Positions 15,096-22,549 of a stretch of 64,000 bases of DNA are shown here, piece after piece (within the stretch, counting starts at the first letter, position 1; the number at the start of each line of letters is the position of its first letter). Both the position numbers and the translations under genes were made by a program. This DNA is from an uncultured Ruminococcus sp. (GTDB lineage Bacteria; Bacillota; Clostridia; Lachnospirales; Lachnospiraceae): the NCBI GenBank assembly GCA_900066355.1, contig FMEL01000001.1:120852-184851 (forward strand), read 5' to 3'. The notes below the pieces were generated by a model. The model ran no database searches. It worked only from the letters and a program-made list of their open reading frames with translations, and was not told the DNA's origin.

Positions 15096-17204
15096 TCAGG
15101 CTGTTTTTGCCAGCATCTCCCGTTTCTCTTTCAACTGTTTCAGGTAATCGTTCAGCCATTTCTGCATATTCTTCGCATCCGGTTTCCTGTCATTTGTTCC
15201 ATACCACTGTCTGATCTTCGGGTTGTTGCTGCTGATCTCTACCGTGATATACGGTTCTTCTGCCTTGTCTTTAAACCGGAGCATCAGAATATAACTCTCC
15301 CTGCGGTTGTGTTTTCCCAGATAATTATCACCACCGACACAATGGTGCAGGAGTCTTCCTTCTCTTACGATTTCCCCTGCTGACCTTGCCGGCCGGATGA
15401 GATATGTGTCATCCTCGTAAAAATATATCTTCCTGAGTTCTCTATAGATTGCCCGTATGCTCGGATACTTCTGCTCGACTTCCCTTATTCGGATATCCAT
15501 CTCTTCTTTGTTCGATTCCAGTACTATCTGATTATGTGCCTCTACTAAGTTTCTCGGCTGCTGGTATACTGTATTGTTCATGTCATACCCTAATGCCAGT
15601 CTCATGTTAATATAATCCATGTAAGTATTAGCCGTGGCTCTTATCCTGTTTTCTGCCTCTGCACATTTTGTCCCATATGCACATCCTGCATATTTTTCTA
15701 TCCGATTCAGGATTTTCTGAATCCCCATGTATTTTATTGCTGTCTCAACCTGTTCAGTTCTTAACCCTGTTTCTGCCAAATGTTCTATCTGTTTCTCTGT
15801 CCATGCCTGCTGCAGCCTTTTTTCTGTTTTCATTGCCCCGAGAAGTTTTATATCTCCTCTTGAAACAATGAGCTGGTGTACTCTTTCTTTTCGGATTCCA
15901 AGAAATGTATCCGGTCTTTTTGCACTCGCATCTGACACAATATCCTGACAATTGTCTACAATCTCTTTCGCAATTCCAAATAATCCCATCTTGACCAATA
16001 CCTCGATTTGCGGTGTCTGCTGATACTGTTCCAAATATCTGACTATGTTAACGTTCCGGATTTCTGATGCATATTCCTTTAATGCGCTATATTGGAACAT
16101 CGTATCTTTCATCTCTTTGTAAGTATCTGCAAGGATTGGAGCTTCTTCTATCCTGATGTGATAATTTCCTGAAAGATTGCAGTCATCCCAGAAGTCTTTA
16201 CCCGAATACGGGTTATGCTTGTGGTAATCTATCTGAACGTCTTTTCCCGGTTCAAAATATGCCCTGGCAATCTCCACTCCCGAAAGTTCTTCATAAGCAC
16301 CATGCATCTCTGTGCCGTTTTCTCCTGCAATCAGTTCCAGTTTCCATTCCTTTGTAACTTCCACATATCTCATCACCATACCGGTTGTTTTATATTTCTG
16401 GCCCAGGAACAGATGCATCCGTTTGCTGTAATCATGCTTTGCCTTGCCCTGGCATTTGTAGGTTCCATATGCTCCGCACATAGGACATTTTCCAGTTTTA
16501 TTTTCTCTCGGTTCCTGCACGATCTGCTGAAACTGGCTTTCATATGAATCTCCTGCTTTCCATCGTGCATCTGTAACTCCTCCGCATTTACTGCAGGCAA
16601 TCTGTACCCAGTTCCCATACTTTTTGTAATACAGGTGATGTTCCTGATGGAACCATCTTTCATCAGCGATCTTTAGTATCTTCGCCTCGGGCAATATCTT
16701 TGTGTTTCTGCTCCGTTCCTCAAGTGCTGTCTGCCGCCGCTCGTATTTCCGTACTTCTATCCTGCTTCTTTCTGTACGTGTAATACAATTCTGGTGATGT
16801 TCAATGTATCCCCACCACCTTTCTTCTTTCCAAATAGTTGTTTTGCAGAATGACTTTATTCGTTCTAAATCCTCTTCCGTCCTGAGAATATTTTTCTTTT
16901 CCAGCTGCTGCCAGCCATCTCTGCAGTCTTCTTCACCGTTCCACAGTAATTTTCCATTTATCTTAATCTTTTTCCTGTTCCATTCTTCCTGCTCGGGAAA
17001 ATACGAACCAAAATCTTTTTTCGTGAGAACTATCCTCACCAGCGGAATCTCTCTTGACGCTTTTTTGTTCCGGTAGACCTCCAGAAAAAGATGTTTCTCA
17101 TGTCCAACTACCTTTACAGCGGTTGTTCCAACATATTTTGCTCCCTTTTTCACGTTTTCCGGCAGTTTAAGATACGGTATCTTTTCGATTGTTTTCTTTT
17201 TCAT
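15096..17204 (-). CDS. PcfJ-like protein
   Basis: The 702 aa protein matches the PcfJ family, common next to PcfK in conjugative plasmids and clostridial phages. It has CSKCGG and CPMCGAYGTYKC zinc knuckles near the middle and a conserved C-terminal region (VREGRLLHHCVGGDNYLGKHNRR...RQWYGTNDR). The start at 17204 follows a GGGAGG site and overlaps the pcfK stop (ATGA); the frame further upstream is just the shadow of pcfK. The biochemical role of PcfJ is not known. Confidence 0.8.
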   Translation of the reverse strand: MKKKTIEKIPYLKLPENVKKGAKYVGTTAVKVVGHEKHLFLEVYRNKKASREIPLVRIVLTKKDFGSYFPEQEEWNRKKIKINGKLLWNGEEDCRDGWQQLEKKNILRTEEDLERIKSFCKTTIWKEERWWGYIEHHQNCITRTERSRIEVRKYERRQTALEERSRNTKILPEAKILKIADERWFHQEHHLYYKKYGNWVQIACSKCGGVTDARWKAGDSYESQFQQIVQEPRENKTGKCPMCGAYGTYKCQGKAKHDYSKRMHLFLGQKYKTTGMVMRYVEVTKEWKLELIAGENGTEMHGAYEELSGVEIARAYFEPGKDVQIDYHKHNPYSGKDFWDDCNLSGNYHIRIEEAPILADTYKEMKDTMFQYSALKEYASEIRNVNIVRYLEQYQQTPQIEVLVKMGLFGIAKEIVDNCQDIVSDASAKRPDTFLGIRKERVHQLIVSRGDIKLLGAMKTEKRLQQAWTEKQIEHLAETGLRTEQVETAIKYMGIQKILNRIEKYAGCAYGTKCAEAENRIRATANTYMDYINMRLALGYDMNNTVYQQPRNLVEAHNQIVLESNKEEMDIRIREVEQKYPSIRAIYRELRKIYFYEDDTYLIRPARSAGEIVREGRLLHHCVGGDNYLGKHNRRESYILMLRFKDKAEEPYITVEISSNNPKIRQWYGTNDRKPDAKNMQKWLNDYLKQLKEKREMLAKTA

Positions 17205-17692
17205 CTGCTGCCTCCCAGATAATATTCCCGGATCATTCTCTTTGCATCGGCCATTCCCGGAACACCAAAATCTACTCTGCTCGCTTTGATCTTTGCTTCT
17301 TTTACGATTTCCTTGTCGACGGTCACACGGTTCTCGAATGAGAATTTCAGCAATACCGCCATGCAGCCTTTCAGATTCTTTCCCTGCTTCCGGACCTGAT
17401 GAGCGATCATCACTTCCTGCATGCACAGTCCTTTTATGTACTCCACCCAGTCAAGCATAAGTCCTTTCAGTTTCAGTTCTTCCGCCTCTTTGTCCAGTTT
17501 TCCAACCGCGGCGGTAGTCAGATCGCATAATTCCGGGATCATGCCTTCCAGATACATCTCTACGAAATCATCCGGGATTCCATTCTCTTTTGCCATTGCG
17601 CGGAGGCTGTCCACGTCACCTTCATTAAACAGGTTTTCGGCAAGTTCATTGATTTCTTTGTAACTGTCCATTTCTCCAAATTTTTCAAACAT
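17201..17692 (-). CDS. PcfK-like protein
   Basis: The 163 aa protein is PcfK-like: acidic helical N-terminus and a C-terminal part with QEVMIAHQVRKQGKNLKGCM and a repeated Lys/Ala-rich helix. PcfK and PcfJ nearly always lie together, as here with a 4 bp overlap. Function unknown; the pair tends to sit in the replication module of mobile elements. Confidence 0.8.
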   Translation of the reverse strand: MFEKFGEMDSYKEINELAENLFNEGDVDSLRAMAKENGIPDDFVEMYLEGMIPELCDLTTAAVGKLDKEAEELKLKGLMLDWVEYIKGLCMQEVMIAHQVRKQGKNLKGCMAVLLKFSFENRVTVDKEIVKEAKIKASRVDFGVPGMADAKRMIREYYLGGSR

Positions 17693-17830
17693 ACATATTT
17701 CCCCTTTATCTACATGTAAAAACCCGCATTTCTTTCAAGTAGCACGTGTTTTTACACTTTTTTATCCACATTTTTCTACCAGGGTACAAGTTGTACCCCG
17801 TTTTGCCCTATTTCTTTCAAGTAGAGCCCT
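17693..17830. other. Candidate replication origin/operator region of the prophage
   Basis: This AT-rich gap in front of pcfK holds a perfect DnaA box TTATCCACA (17762-17770), a perfect 8+1+8 palindrome GGGTACAA-G-TTGTACCC (17782-17798) and two exact 15 bp copies of CTACTTGAAAGAAAT on the minus strand (17742-17728 and 17824-17810). The second copy runs into the end of the RNase H-like gene. Together with rep nearby this could be an origin or a regulatory site. Confidence 0.4.
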
Positions 17831-18212
17831 CTTTGGAATACGGCAGCATCGACTCTACTTTGAACCGGACTGCATGGGGCTGTAAGACTTTCTCCAGATC
17901 TTTCCAGAGATCCATATTTTTTAGTGCCTGTCCATTTTCCCTTTTCCAGCCCGCAGTTTTCCAGCCCGCTATCTTTCCATGTCCGTTGGCCAGATAGTAG
18001 CTGTCTGTATGGATCGTGATCACAGCCGGCCGGATCATCCTCTGCATTGCTGCAACTGCACACTCCATCACAAGCTGATGACCAGTCACGTCCTGCACTT
18101 CTATCCTCTTCTCCAGTGTTTTTCCCTGACACACCAGGATATACCGGTACCATGCTTTTTTTAATTTCGGAGCATGTGATGATGTGATCAGAAATATATC
18201 CACCTGCTGCAT
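17817..18212 (-). CDS. RNase H-like phage protein
   Basis: The 131 aa protein resembles the RNase H-type proteins found in Firmicute phage replication modules: ITIHTDSYYLANG strand, repeated GWK motifs (AGWKTAGWKRENGQALKN) and DLWKDLEKVLQPHAVRF. Some acidic active-site residues of true RNase HI are not obvious, so activity is open. It follows the rep gene by 2 bp. Confidence 0.6.
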   Translation of the reverse strand: MQQVDIFLITSSHAPKLKKAWYRYILVCQGKTLEKRIEVQDVTGHQLVMECAVAAMQRMIRPAVITIHTDSYYLANGHGKIAGWKTAGWKRENGQALKNMDLWKDLEKVLQPHAVRFKVESMLPYSKEGST

Positions 18213-18214
18213 CT

Positions 18215-19003
18215 TTAAATCCTCCTTTTCAGCGTTATTTTCCGCTTCGGCTCTGGAAATTTTGCCATCGTGTATCTGCGGTACTTAAATCCGGTTGCAG
18301 GATTGACCCCTTCATGAATGGCTACGATGTAATACCCTTTTCTCGGTTTTACTTCATTCTTCCATCTCAGCAATTCATCCACGTGAGGTTTTTTCAAAGG
18401 CATGTTGCGACTCGTGTTGTAACTGGTCTCTTTCAGACGGGGCTTTTCCAATGTTCCATCTTTCTTTTCTTTTTTGGTATGCTCATCCTTTGTCATGTAA
18501 GAAGCAAGCTTTGAAAAGTCCTCATCGTATACCTTTGGTTCATTTTTGATCTCAACTGCATAGGTTCCGCCTTTCTTCCATGCTTTCTGCATGATGCTTG
18601 CGGTATCTCCGATCTCGTTGACAACAAAGTGGATATGCCAGGCTCCCTTTGTACCTCTTTCAATATTCCGGATCCAGAACAGTTCTTTTCCCCGTTTCTT
18701 GTACTCTGCCCTCACGATCCGGATTGCTTTCTGGAAATCACTTAATGCAGCTTTCATATCCGGTGGCCGGTTCTGCTGGCTGTAGGTCCACGTCCCGAAG
18801 CAGTCCCCAGTAGAGAAATATTCCAACAGCTTATGCCTGCACCTCCGAGTTTTATTGTCTGCATTCACCAGACGCATCTGTTCCTCTGTAGGCTTTTTCT
18901 TTTTTATTCTCTTTTTGCCTGGTGCTCCATAGTTGCCATCATGAAACTCCTGTATCTCTACAATCTTCCCTTTCCGGAATCTGTATTCTTTTCTTTTGAC
19001 CAT
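18215..19003 (-). CDS. rep: Rolling-circle replication initiator (HUH endonuclease)
   Basis: The 262 aa protein (start at 19003) has the HUH layout: strand FGTWTYSQQN near residue 70, the metal-binding HIH at 123-125 (WHIHFVV), and a later Tyr followed by Lys (LASYMTKDEH, Tyr169, Lys172) for nicking. It matches the REP_ORF2/G2P-type rolling-circle replication-associated proteins. It would nick the prophage origin to start replication. Its leader contains an attenuator and an antisense RNA gene. HUH Reps in tailed phages are less usual than helicase/primase sets. Confidence 0.8.
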   Translation of the reverse strand: MVKRKEYRFRKGKIVEIQEFHDGNYGAPGKKRIKKKKPTEEQMRLVNADNKTRRCRHKLLEYFSTGDCFGTWTYSQQNRPPDMKAALSDFQKAIRIVRAEYKKRGKELFWIRNIERGTKGAWHIHFVVNEIGDTASIMQKAWKKGGTYAVEIKNEPKVYDEDFSKLASYMTKDEHTKKEKKDGTLEKPRLKETSYNTSRNMPLKKPHVDELLRWKNEVKPRKGYYIVAIHEGVNPATGFKYRRYTMAKFPEPKRKITLKRRI

Positions 19004-19160
19004 AGCGTTATGTCCTAACTTTAATATCTTTATCAAGTACTATGCGGGGATGTTTTCCCCGTTAAAAAGCCAAATAAAAACAGGATTTCTCCTGTAAAGA
19101 CTTGACGCTATGTCCTCCGGATGTTAATATGTATATAGTGATTTTTGTCCGGAGGACATA
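19004..19160 (-). promoter_or_regulatory. rep leader with attenuator and switchable hairpins
   Basis: Reading towards rep, the leader has the arm TATGTCCTCCGGA (19160-19148), its perfect partner TCCGGAGGACATA (19121-19109), then a hairpin ACAGGA-N4-TCCTGT (19095-19080) followed by TTTTTATTT, which is an intrinsic terminator, then a small CGGGGA/TCCCCG hairpin (19061-19045). The rep ribosome-site region has AGGACATA (19016-19009), which repeats the second arm, so the first arm can pair with either. Confidence 0.6.
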
Positions 19161-19202
19161 AGCTTTGTGATCTGTACATTGCAGTGTGCAGATCATTTTT
19201 TT
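19137..19202 (+). ncRNA. Candidate countertranscript RNA opposing the rep leader
   Basis: A plus-strand promoter TTGACG-N17-TAATAT (19102-19107, 19125-19130) is followed about 30-65 nt later by an intrinsic terminator: TGATCTG (19168-19174) pairing with CAGATCA (19189-19195) and then seven T. The predicted transcript is about 66 nt and is antisense to the 5' part of the rep leader, including the arm at 19148-19160. No plus-strand gene is plausible here. It resembles copy-control RNAs of rolling-circle plasmids. Confidence 0.55.
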
Positions 19203-19390
19203 ATACCGGTTTTTGTTTTCAGCAGTTCCCGCAGTTCTTCCGGTGTGCCGAGGTCTTCATATGCTCCCAGCAGATTTGCGACTTCTCCAAAAACAACAAC
19301 ATCTTCCTGCTGCCATTCCAGCCGGATTGTCTTCTGCGTGCACATCGGGATCCTGTATGATCCGTTTGGGTTCTTTCTTGTCAGTCTCAT
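19193..19390 (-). CDS. Small phage early protein
   Basis: A 65 aa protein of a type often seen in Lachnospiraceae phages, with an N-terminal MRLTRKNPNGSYRIP and a helical C-terminus LLGAYEDLGTPEELRELL. It follows the small membrane protein gene and precedes the rep leader. No function is known. Confidence 0.6.
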   Translation of the reverse strand: MRLTRKNPNGSYRIPMCTQKTIRLEWQQEDVVVFGEVANLLGAYEDLGTPEELRELLKTKTGIKK

Positions 19391-19391
19391 C

Positions 19392-19553
19392 TCATTCTCC
19401 CATCCTTCTCCATATATGCCACCGTCTGAATACGTATATCACCCCACTCAACGCGATTGCTCCGGCAATCTGATCAGCTCTGCTGTCCCATATCCAGAGC
19501 GGCAGGAAACTCGCAAGACTTCCAATCAGCGTGGAATCGATTATATCTCTCAT
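19392..19553 (-). CDS. 53 aa small membrane protein
   Basis: The short frame starts at 19553 in a 4 bp overlap with the previous gene. It has two hydrophobic segments (LIGSLASFLPLWIW and IAGAIALSGVIYVF) and a basic Arg-rich end (RRWHIWRRMGE). It is probably a small membrane protein; it is in the early, not lysis, region, so holin activity is not suggested. Confidence 0.5.
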   Translation of the reverse strand: MRDIIDSTLIGSLASFLPLWIWDSRADQIAGAIALSGVIYVFRRWHIWRRMGE

Positions 19554-19690
19554 TGTTCCTCTCCTTCTATTGTGTAAGATCCTCCATAGTCTTCTTTCCG
19601 GAGTTCTGCTATCTCCGTGGCTCCCGATCGGGTGCCGTAGCAGGAGCCGATTGTTCCGTCAGAGAATCTTATGATCCATATCTTTCTCAT
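19550..19690 (-). CDS. 46 aa phage early protein
   Basis: A short frame coupled on both sides by 4 bp overlaps encodes MRKIWIIRFSDGTIGSCYG and a Glu/Gly-rich end. Similar small proteins precede rep genes in related prophages as far as I recall, but no domain is recognised. Its main support is coupling to the excisionase-like gene. Confidence 0.5.
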   Translation of the reverse strand: MRKIWIIRFSDGTIGSCYGTRSGATEIAELRKEDYGGSYTIEGEEQ

Positions 19691-19908
19691 GCTGTTTCTC
19701 CTTGTGGTTCTGCTGGTTTCTGGGTTTCAATAAATCTTTCCAGATCACTTCCCCGAATCTTTCTGGTCCCATTACCCTTTCCCAAAATCAGGTATGGAAG
19801 CTGTCCGGTATTCATCAGCTCATAGACTGTAGATACATTGATGAGCAGAATTTGTGCTGCCTGCTTTGCCGTGTATAATGGTTTGTATGGTTCTACCATA
19901 TCTCTCAC
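19687..19908 (-). CDS. xis: Excisionase-like HTH protein
   Basis: The 73 aa protein has a MerR/excisionase-type winged HTH (LYTAKQAAQILLINVSTVYEL, then GKGNGTRKIRGSDLERFIE). It is the first gene of the early minus-strand operon and diverges from the plus-strand genes. It may act with the integrase at 24.6 kb or regulate early genes. Confidence 0.7.
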   Translation of the reverse strand: MRDMVEPYKPLYTAKQAAQILLINVSTVYELMNTGQLPYLILGKGNGTRKIRGSDLERFIETQKPAEPQGETA

Positions 19909-19949
19909 CTCGCTTTCCTTTTTGGTCGATAAATGTCGAACTCCTTTTC

Positions 19950-19978
19950 TTGCTGTTCCACCTGATATCGGTTATGCT
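19950..19978 (+). promoter_or_regulatory. Plus-strand promoter for the 39 aa gene
   Basis: TTGCTG (19950-19955) and TATGCT (19973-19978) are separated by 17 nt and lie about 30 nt upstream of the 39 aa open frame at 20008. Confidence 0.5.
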
Positions 19979-20007
19979 TTAAGCAAATATGAAAGGAGCA
20001 ATCGCCT

Positions 20008-20127
20008 ATGTTAGAAATTTTAATTAATGATGAATCTCTTGAGGTTCAGAACCTTCCAGAACACTTGAATCTTTACCAGCTGTATCTTCTGTACTTATCT
20101 CAGCAATTTGATGATTCAACAAAATAA
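20008..20127 (+). CDS. 39 aa small protein
   Basis: A short plus-strand frame starting MLEILINDESLEVQNLPEHL is preceded by an AAAGGAG site and a promoter. It is acidic and probably helical. It is the first gene diverging from the excisionase-like gene. Function unknown. Confidence 0.5.
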   Translation: MLEILINDESLEVQNLPEHLNLYQLYLLYLSQQFDDSTK

Positions 20128-20208
20128 GTTGACATTCCTCACGTTCACTCCTATCCCGTAAGTACAGGCACTGCCATGCCTGATTATTTACTCTAGGAGG
20201 TTCTATCT

Positions 20209-21063
20209 ATGGGAAACAAGCGAAAAAACAATCCTTTTTTAAACCCAGAACTACAAAATTTGCAAGATACTATAAATCGAATTTCACATATGTATTCTGG
20301 CCACCTGCAAGATATTTTTTCTTCTTCTATGAATGCTCAACTCCATCAACTTCAGGTAGATTTTCTCTTGCCCTATGTCCGAATTATTGATGCATATACA
20401 CCCACCATGGTTGCCTCGTTAACAGACTCTCTCTCCAAAATGTCTGAAATTATGACTGCTACTGTTCGAGAAAATATAACTACTGGTGTATACAACAATT
20501 TAAATGAGTCTTTAAAACAATCATTATCTCTTCTGAAACTTCAAAATCAATTTTTGAACGTAACTCCTGAATTGCATTTCCGTTCAGGAAGAGCCGATCG
20601 CCCCGAAGATCTCGGAGGATTACCAGAAGACGACTTCGTAATAGTTGATGAAACTGCTACTAAAACTTATGAGCTGCCTGATTCTGTATATATTCCCGTT
20701 GGGAACAGTAGAATAAAAATGTCTACCTCTTTTTTACTGGCTCTCATTGACCTGATTATCAACACAATTCTTACAATTTCCATTGCAATTGCTCAGTCCA
20801 ATTCATCACAGGCAGAACAAATTAAACAGGTACAAATCGAAGAATCTCAACTTGAATTGCAACAAGCTCAAAATGAAATGCTGCAACAGCTACTTCACGA
20901 TATAGATACATCTTCTTCCAGTGAAGCCGAAACGATCAAAGAATTGAAAGAAACTGTCGAAGAGCTGAATAAACAGTATTCGCAGACTCAAGACACATGC
21001 TCACCTGTTGAAGCAGGTAATGATAATTCTGAATCGACCGAAGACACTGACATCCAAAAATAA
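20209..21063 (+). CDS. Membrane-anchored coiled-coil protein of unknown function
   Basis: The 284 aa protein has a long helical N-terminal half, a conserved-looking YELPDSVYIPVGNSRIKM segment, one membrane helix at about residues 172-195 (FLLALIDLIINTILTISIAIA) and a C-terminal coiled coil ending in an acidic tail. It has an AGGAGG site. Its position between excisionase and repressor genes, on the plus strand, is that of genes expressed in the lysogen, such as exclusion or defence genes. That role is inferred only. Confidence 0.65.
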   Translation: MGNKRKNNPFLNPELQNLQDTINRISHMYSGHLQDIFSSSMNAQLHQLQVDFLLPYVRIIDAYTPTMVASLTDSLSKMSEIMTATVRENITTGVYNNLNESLKQSLSLLKLQNQFLNVTPELHFRSGRADRPEDLGGLPEDDFVIVDETATKTYELPDSVYIPVGNSRIKMSTSFLLALIDLIINTILTISIAIAQSNSSQAEQIKQVQIEESQLELQQAQNEMLQQLLHDIDTSSSSEAETIKELKETVEELNKQYSQTQDTCSPVEAGNDNSESTEDTDIQK

Positions 21064-21163
21064 TGGTAAATACAACCGTTGATATCTGCGTAAGCATTAA
21101 ACTAATTTTTAGACCTTTTATCTGCTTACGCAGATTTTCAATCTCTTCTTTTTGATCATCCAT
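20936..21163 (-). CDS. 75 aa membrane peptide convergent with the 284 aa gene
   Basis: Starting at 21163 behind a GGAGG site with 9 nt spacing, this frame encodes a charged coiled N-terminus (MDDQKEEIENLRKQIKG), one membrane helix (ISLMLTQISTVVFTIIFG) and a tail that overlaps the end of the convergent plus-strand gene by 128 nt. The strong ribosome site is the main reason to call it. Its hydrophobic form is like small toxic or regulatory membrane peptides; nothing more can be said. Confidence 0.45.
   Translation of the reverse strand: MDDQKEEIENLRKQIKGLKISLMLTQISTVVFTIIFGCQCLRSIQNYHYLLQQVSMCLESANTVYSALRQFLSIL
21084..21135. repeat. 13 bp inverted repeat between convergent genes
   Basis: ATCTGCGTAAGCA (21084-21096) and TGCTTACGCAGAT (21123-21135) are perfect partners with a 26 nt loop. 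It follows the stop of the plus-strand gene and lies inside the minus-strand 75 aa frame, so it may end plus-strand transcripts and also fold in the minus mRNA. Confidence 0.6.
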
Positions 21164-21254
21164 CTCAACTCGCCTCCTTCTGGTCTGAGTAATAACATTA
21201 CATCTTGCATGTTTCTCTGCCCTCTGGTACAATTTCTCCAAATGAGGTGATTAC

Positions 21255-21611
21255 ATGACATTGCAAGAAATCAAATTTTTAAGATTAATACATAAGTTAA
21301 CTTCAAAAACAGAACAAGCTTTTTATTATGATGAATTCAATTGTTCTATGCATTTATATGAAAACTCTTCTGTTGAACTGCCTTGTAAAGAATTATCTAC
21401 TGAAATAATCAGTTTAGAGTCATCATTGGCAGAGCGGGGCTATATTCTTTTATTGCCTTCTCAGGGATTAAACGATCATAATTACCGTTTAACTCAAAAA
21501 GGACTCCACTACTTTCAATTTTCTTTAAATGCTTTGATGTCATTTCTTTTTAAATCCATCTTAGTTCCTATTGCAGTTGCTTTTATCACTGCATTGCTGG
21601 TCAGTGCATGA
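21255..21611 (+). CDS. Tail-anchored small protein with winged-helix-like N-terminus
   Basis: The 118 aa protein has a helical/winged-helix-like front (MTLQEIKFLRLIHKLTSKTE...GYILLLPSQGLNDHNYRLTQKG) and one membrane helix at its very end (ILVPIAVAFITALLVSA). This is the plan of a tail-anchored protein facing the cytoplasm. Its last 11 bases overlap the opposite-strand gene for a 29 aa membrane peptide. Function unknown. Confidence 0.55.
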   Translation: MTLQEIKFLRLIHKLTSKTEQAFYYDEFNCSMHLYENSSVELPCKELSTEIISLESSLAERGYILLLPSQGLNDHNYRLTQKGLHYFQFSLNALMSFLFKSILVPIAVAFITALLVSA

Positions 21612-21690
21612 ACTTGACCACCAGTAAAGCAGTGATAATGCTCACCAATATTGAAACAACTAATTCAACCCCATCTTTTTCTGATTTCAT
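21601..21690 (-). CDS. 29 aa hydrophobic peptide
   Basis: An ATG at 21690 with an AAAGGAG site at ideal distance opens a frame for MKSEKDGVELVVSILV followed by SIITALLVV and a short KFMH end, a single membrane helix with charged flanks. It lies tail to tail with the 118 aa gene, and the DNA for both membrane helices forms an imperfect inverted repeat. Small size and hydrophobicity resemble type I toxins, but no antisense RNA was found. Confidence 0.45.
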   Translation of the reverse strand: MKSEKDGVELVVSILVSIITALLVVKFMH

Positions 21691-21693
21691 CTT

Positions 21694-21900
21694 CTACGCT
21701 CCTTTCTCTTTCTGGTCTGACAAAAAATATTCGATTGACACATCAAAATACCTTGCTAAGCGTTTCAAACTTTCTAAGCTTGGTTCTGATCTCCCAGATT
21801 TCCAATTCGAGAAAGCAGTTTGGCTTATCCCTGTCTCTTTCGATACCTGATATGATGTTTTGTTCACTTTCTCTAATAACGCACTATATTTTTCGTACAA
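21694..21900 (-). CDS. Cro-like HTH repressor
   Basis: The 68 aa protein is a bare XRE-type HTH (YQVSKETGISQTAFSNWKSG...LKRLARYFDVSIEYFLSD), divergent from the CI-like gene across an operator region. It probably represses the lysogeny genes, like Cro. The HTH recognition helix is nearly the same as in the CI-like protein (QTALSNWKSGR), so both likely read the same operators. Confidence 0.75.
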   Translation of the reverse strand: MYEKYSALLEKVNKTSYQVSKETGISQTAFSNWKSGRSEPSLESLKRLARYFDVSIEYFLSDQKEKGA

Positions 21901-22129
21901 ATTTACACCTCCTTACGAAAGTATATTTTCTTGCAATTACTTTCGAGCTGTGATATACTTTCAATCATAAAACTACCACATTTTATAAAAGAAAGCATTT
22001 CACATTCGAAAGTGTTTTTATAATTGCTTTCGTTTTCGTAAGCAAATAATACATCTTTTCTCGTTAGTAGTCAAGTATTTTTACTAACTTTTGTGAAAGT
22101 ATGCTATCTTTGTGAAAGGAGCACAATTT
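21901..22129. promoter_or_regulatory. Lysogeny switch with repeated CGAAAGTA operators
   Basis: Between the divergent repressor genes the motif CGAAAGTA or its complement, or one-base variants, appears at least six times, for example at 21916, 21938, 21955, 22006, 22026 and 22093. Several are arranged as facing pairs. The last one overlaps the region just before the CI-like gene. This is the expected CI/Cro operator set. Confidence 0.65.
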
Positions 22130-22549
22130 ATGTACGAAGTATTTGAGCAACTTCTACAAAAGAACGGTGTTACTTCCTACAAAGTTGCAAAAGAAGCCGG
22201 TGTTACCCAAACAGCATTAAGCAACTGGAAATCTGGTCGAAGTACGCCCACAACAAAAACATTACAGAAAATAGCGGATTATTTTGGTGTAACTATTGAC
22301 TATCTTATGACTGGAAAGGATATCTCCGCTTCTCAAGAACTTACATTAAAAGACAACCGCGACATTGCTAAGGATCTGGACAATATCATGGAAAAGCTCA
22401 CTGCCGGTGAAGACGGACCTGCAAGTTACAACGGTGAGGAATTAAGTCCAGAAGCTGCGGAGCTGTTCCGGGATGAGTTGGAAATTGCTTTGAAGAGATT
22501 AAAGATTATTAACAAAGAGAAGTACACTCCTAAGAAGTACAAAAAGTAG
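22130..22549 (+). CDS. CI-like prophage repressor
   Basis: The 139 aa protein (start at 22130 with GAAAGGAG site) has an N-terminal XRE HTH (YKVAKEAGVTQTALSNWKSG, residues about 15-60) and a helical acidic C-terminus without a peptidase domain. It lies directly before an ImmA-type peptidase, the pairing in which ImmA cleaves the repressor on induction. It faces the Cro-like gene. Confidence 0.85.
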   Translation: MYEVFEQLLQKNGVTSYKVAKEAGVTQTALSNWKSGRSTPTTKTLQKIADYFGVTIDYLMTGKDISASQELTLKDNRDIAKDLDNIMEKLTAGEDGPASYNGEELSPEAAELFRDELEIALKRLKIINKEKYTPKKYKK

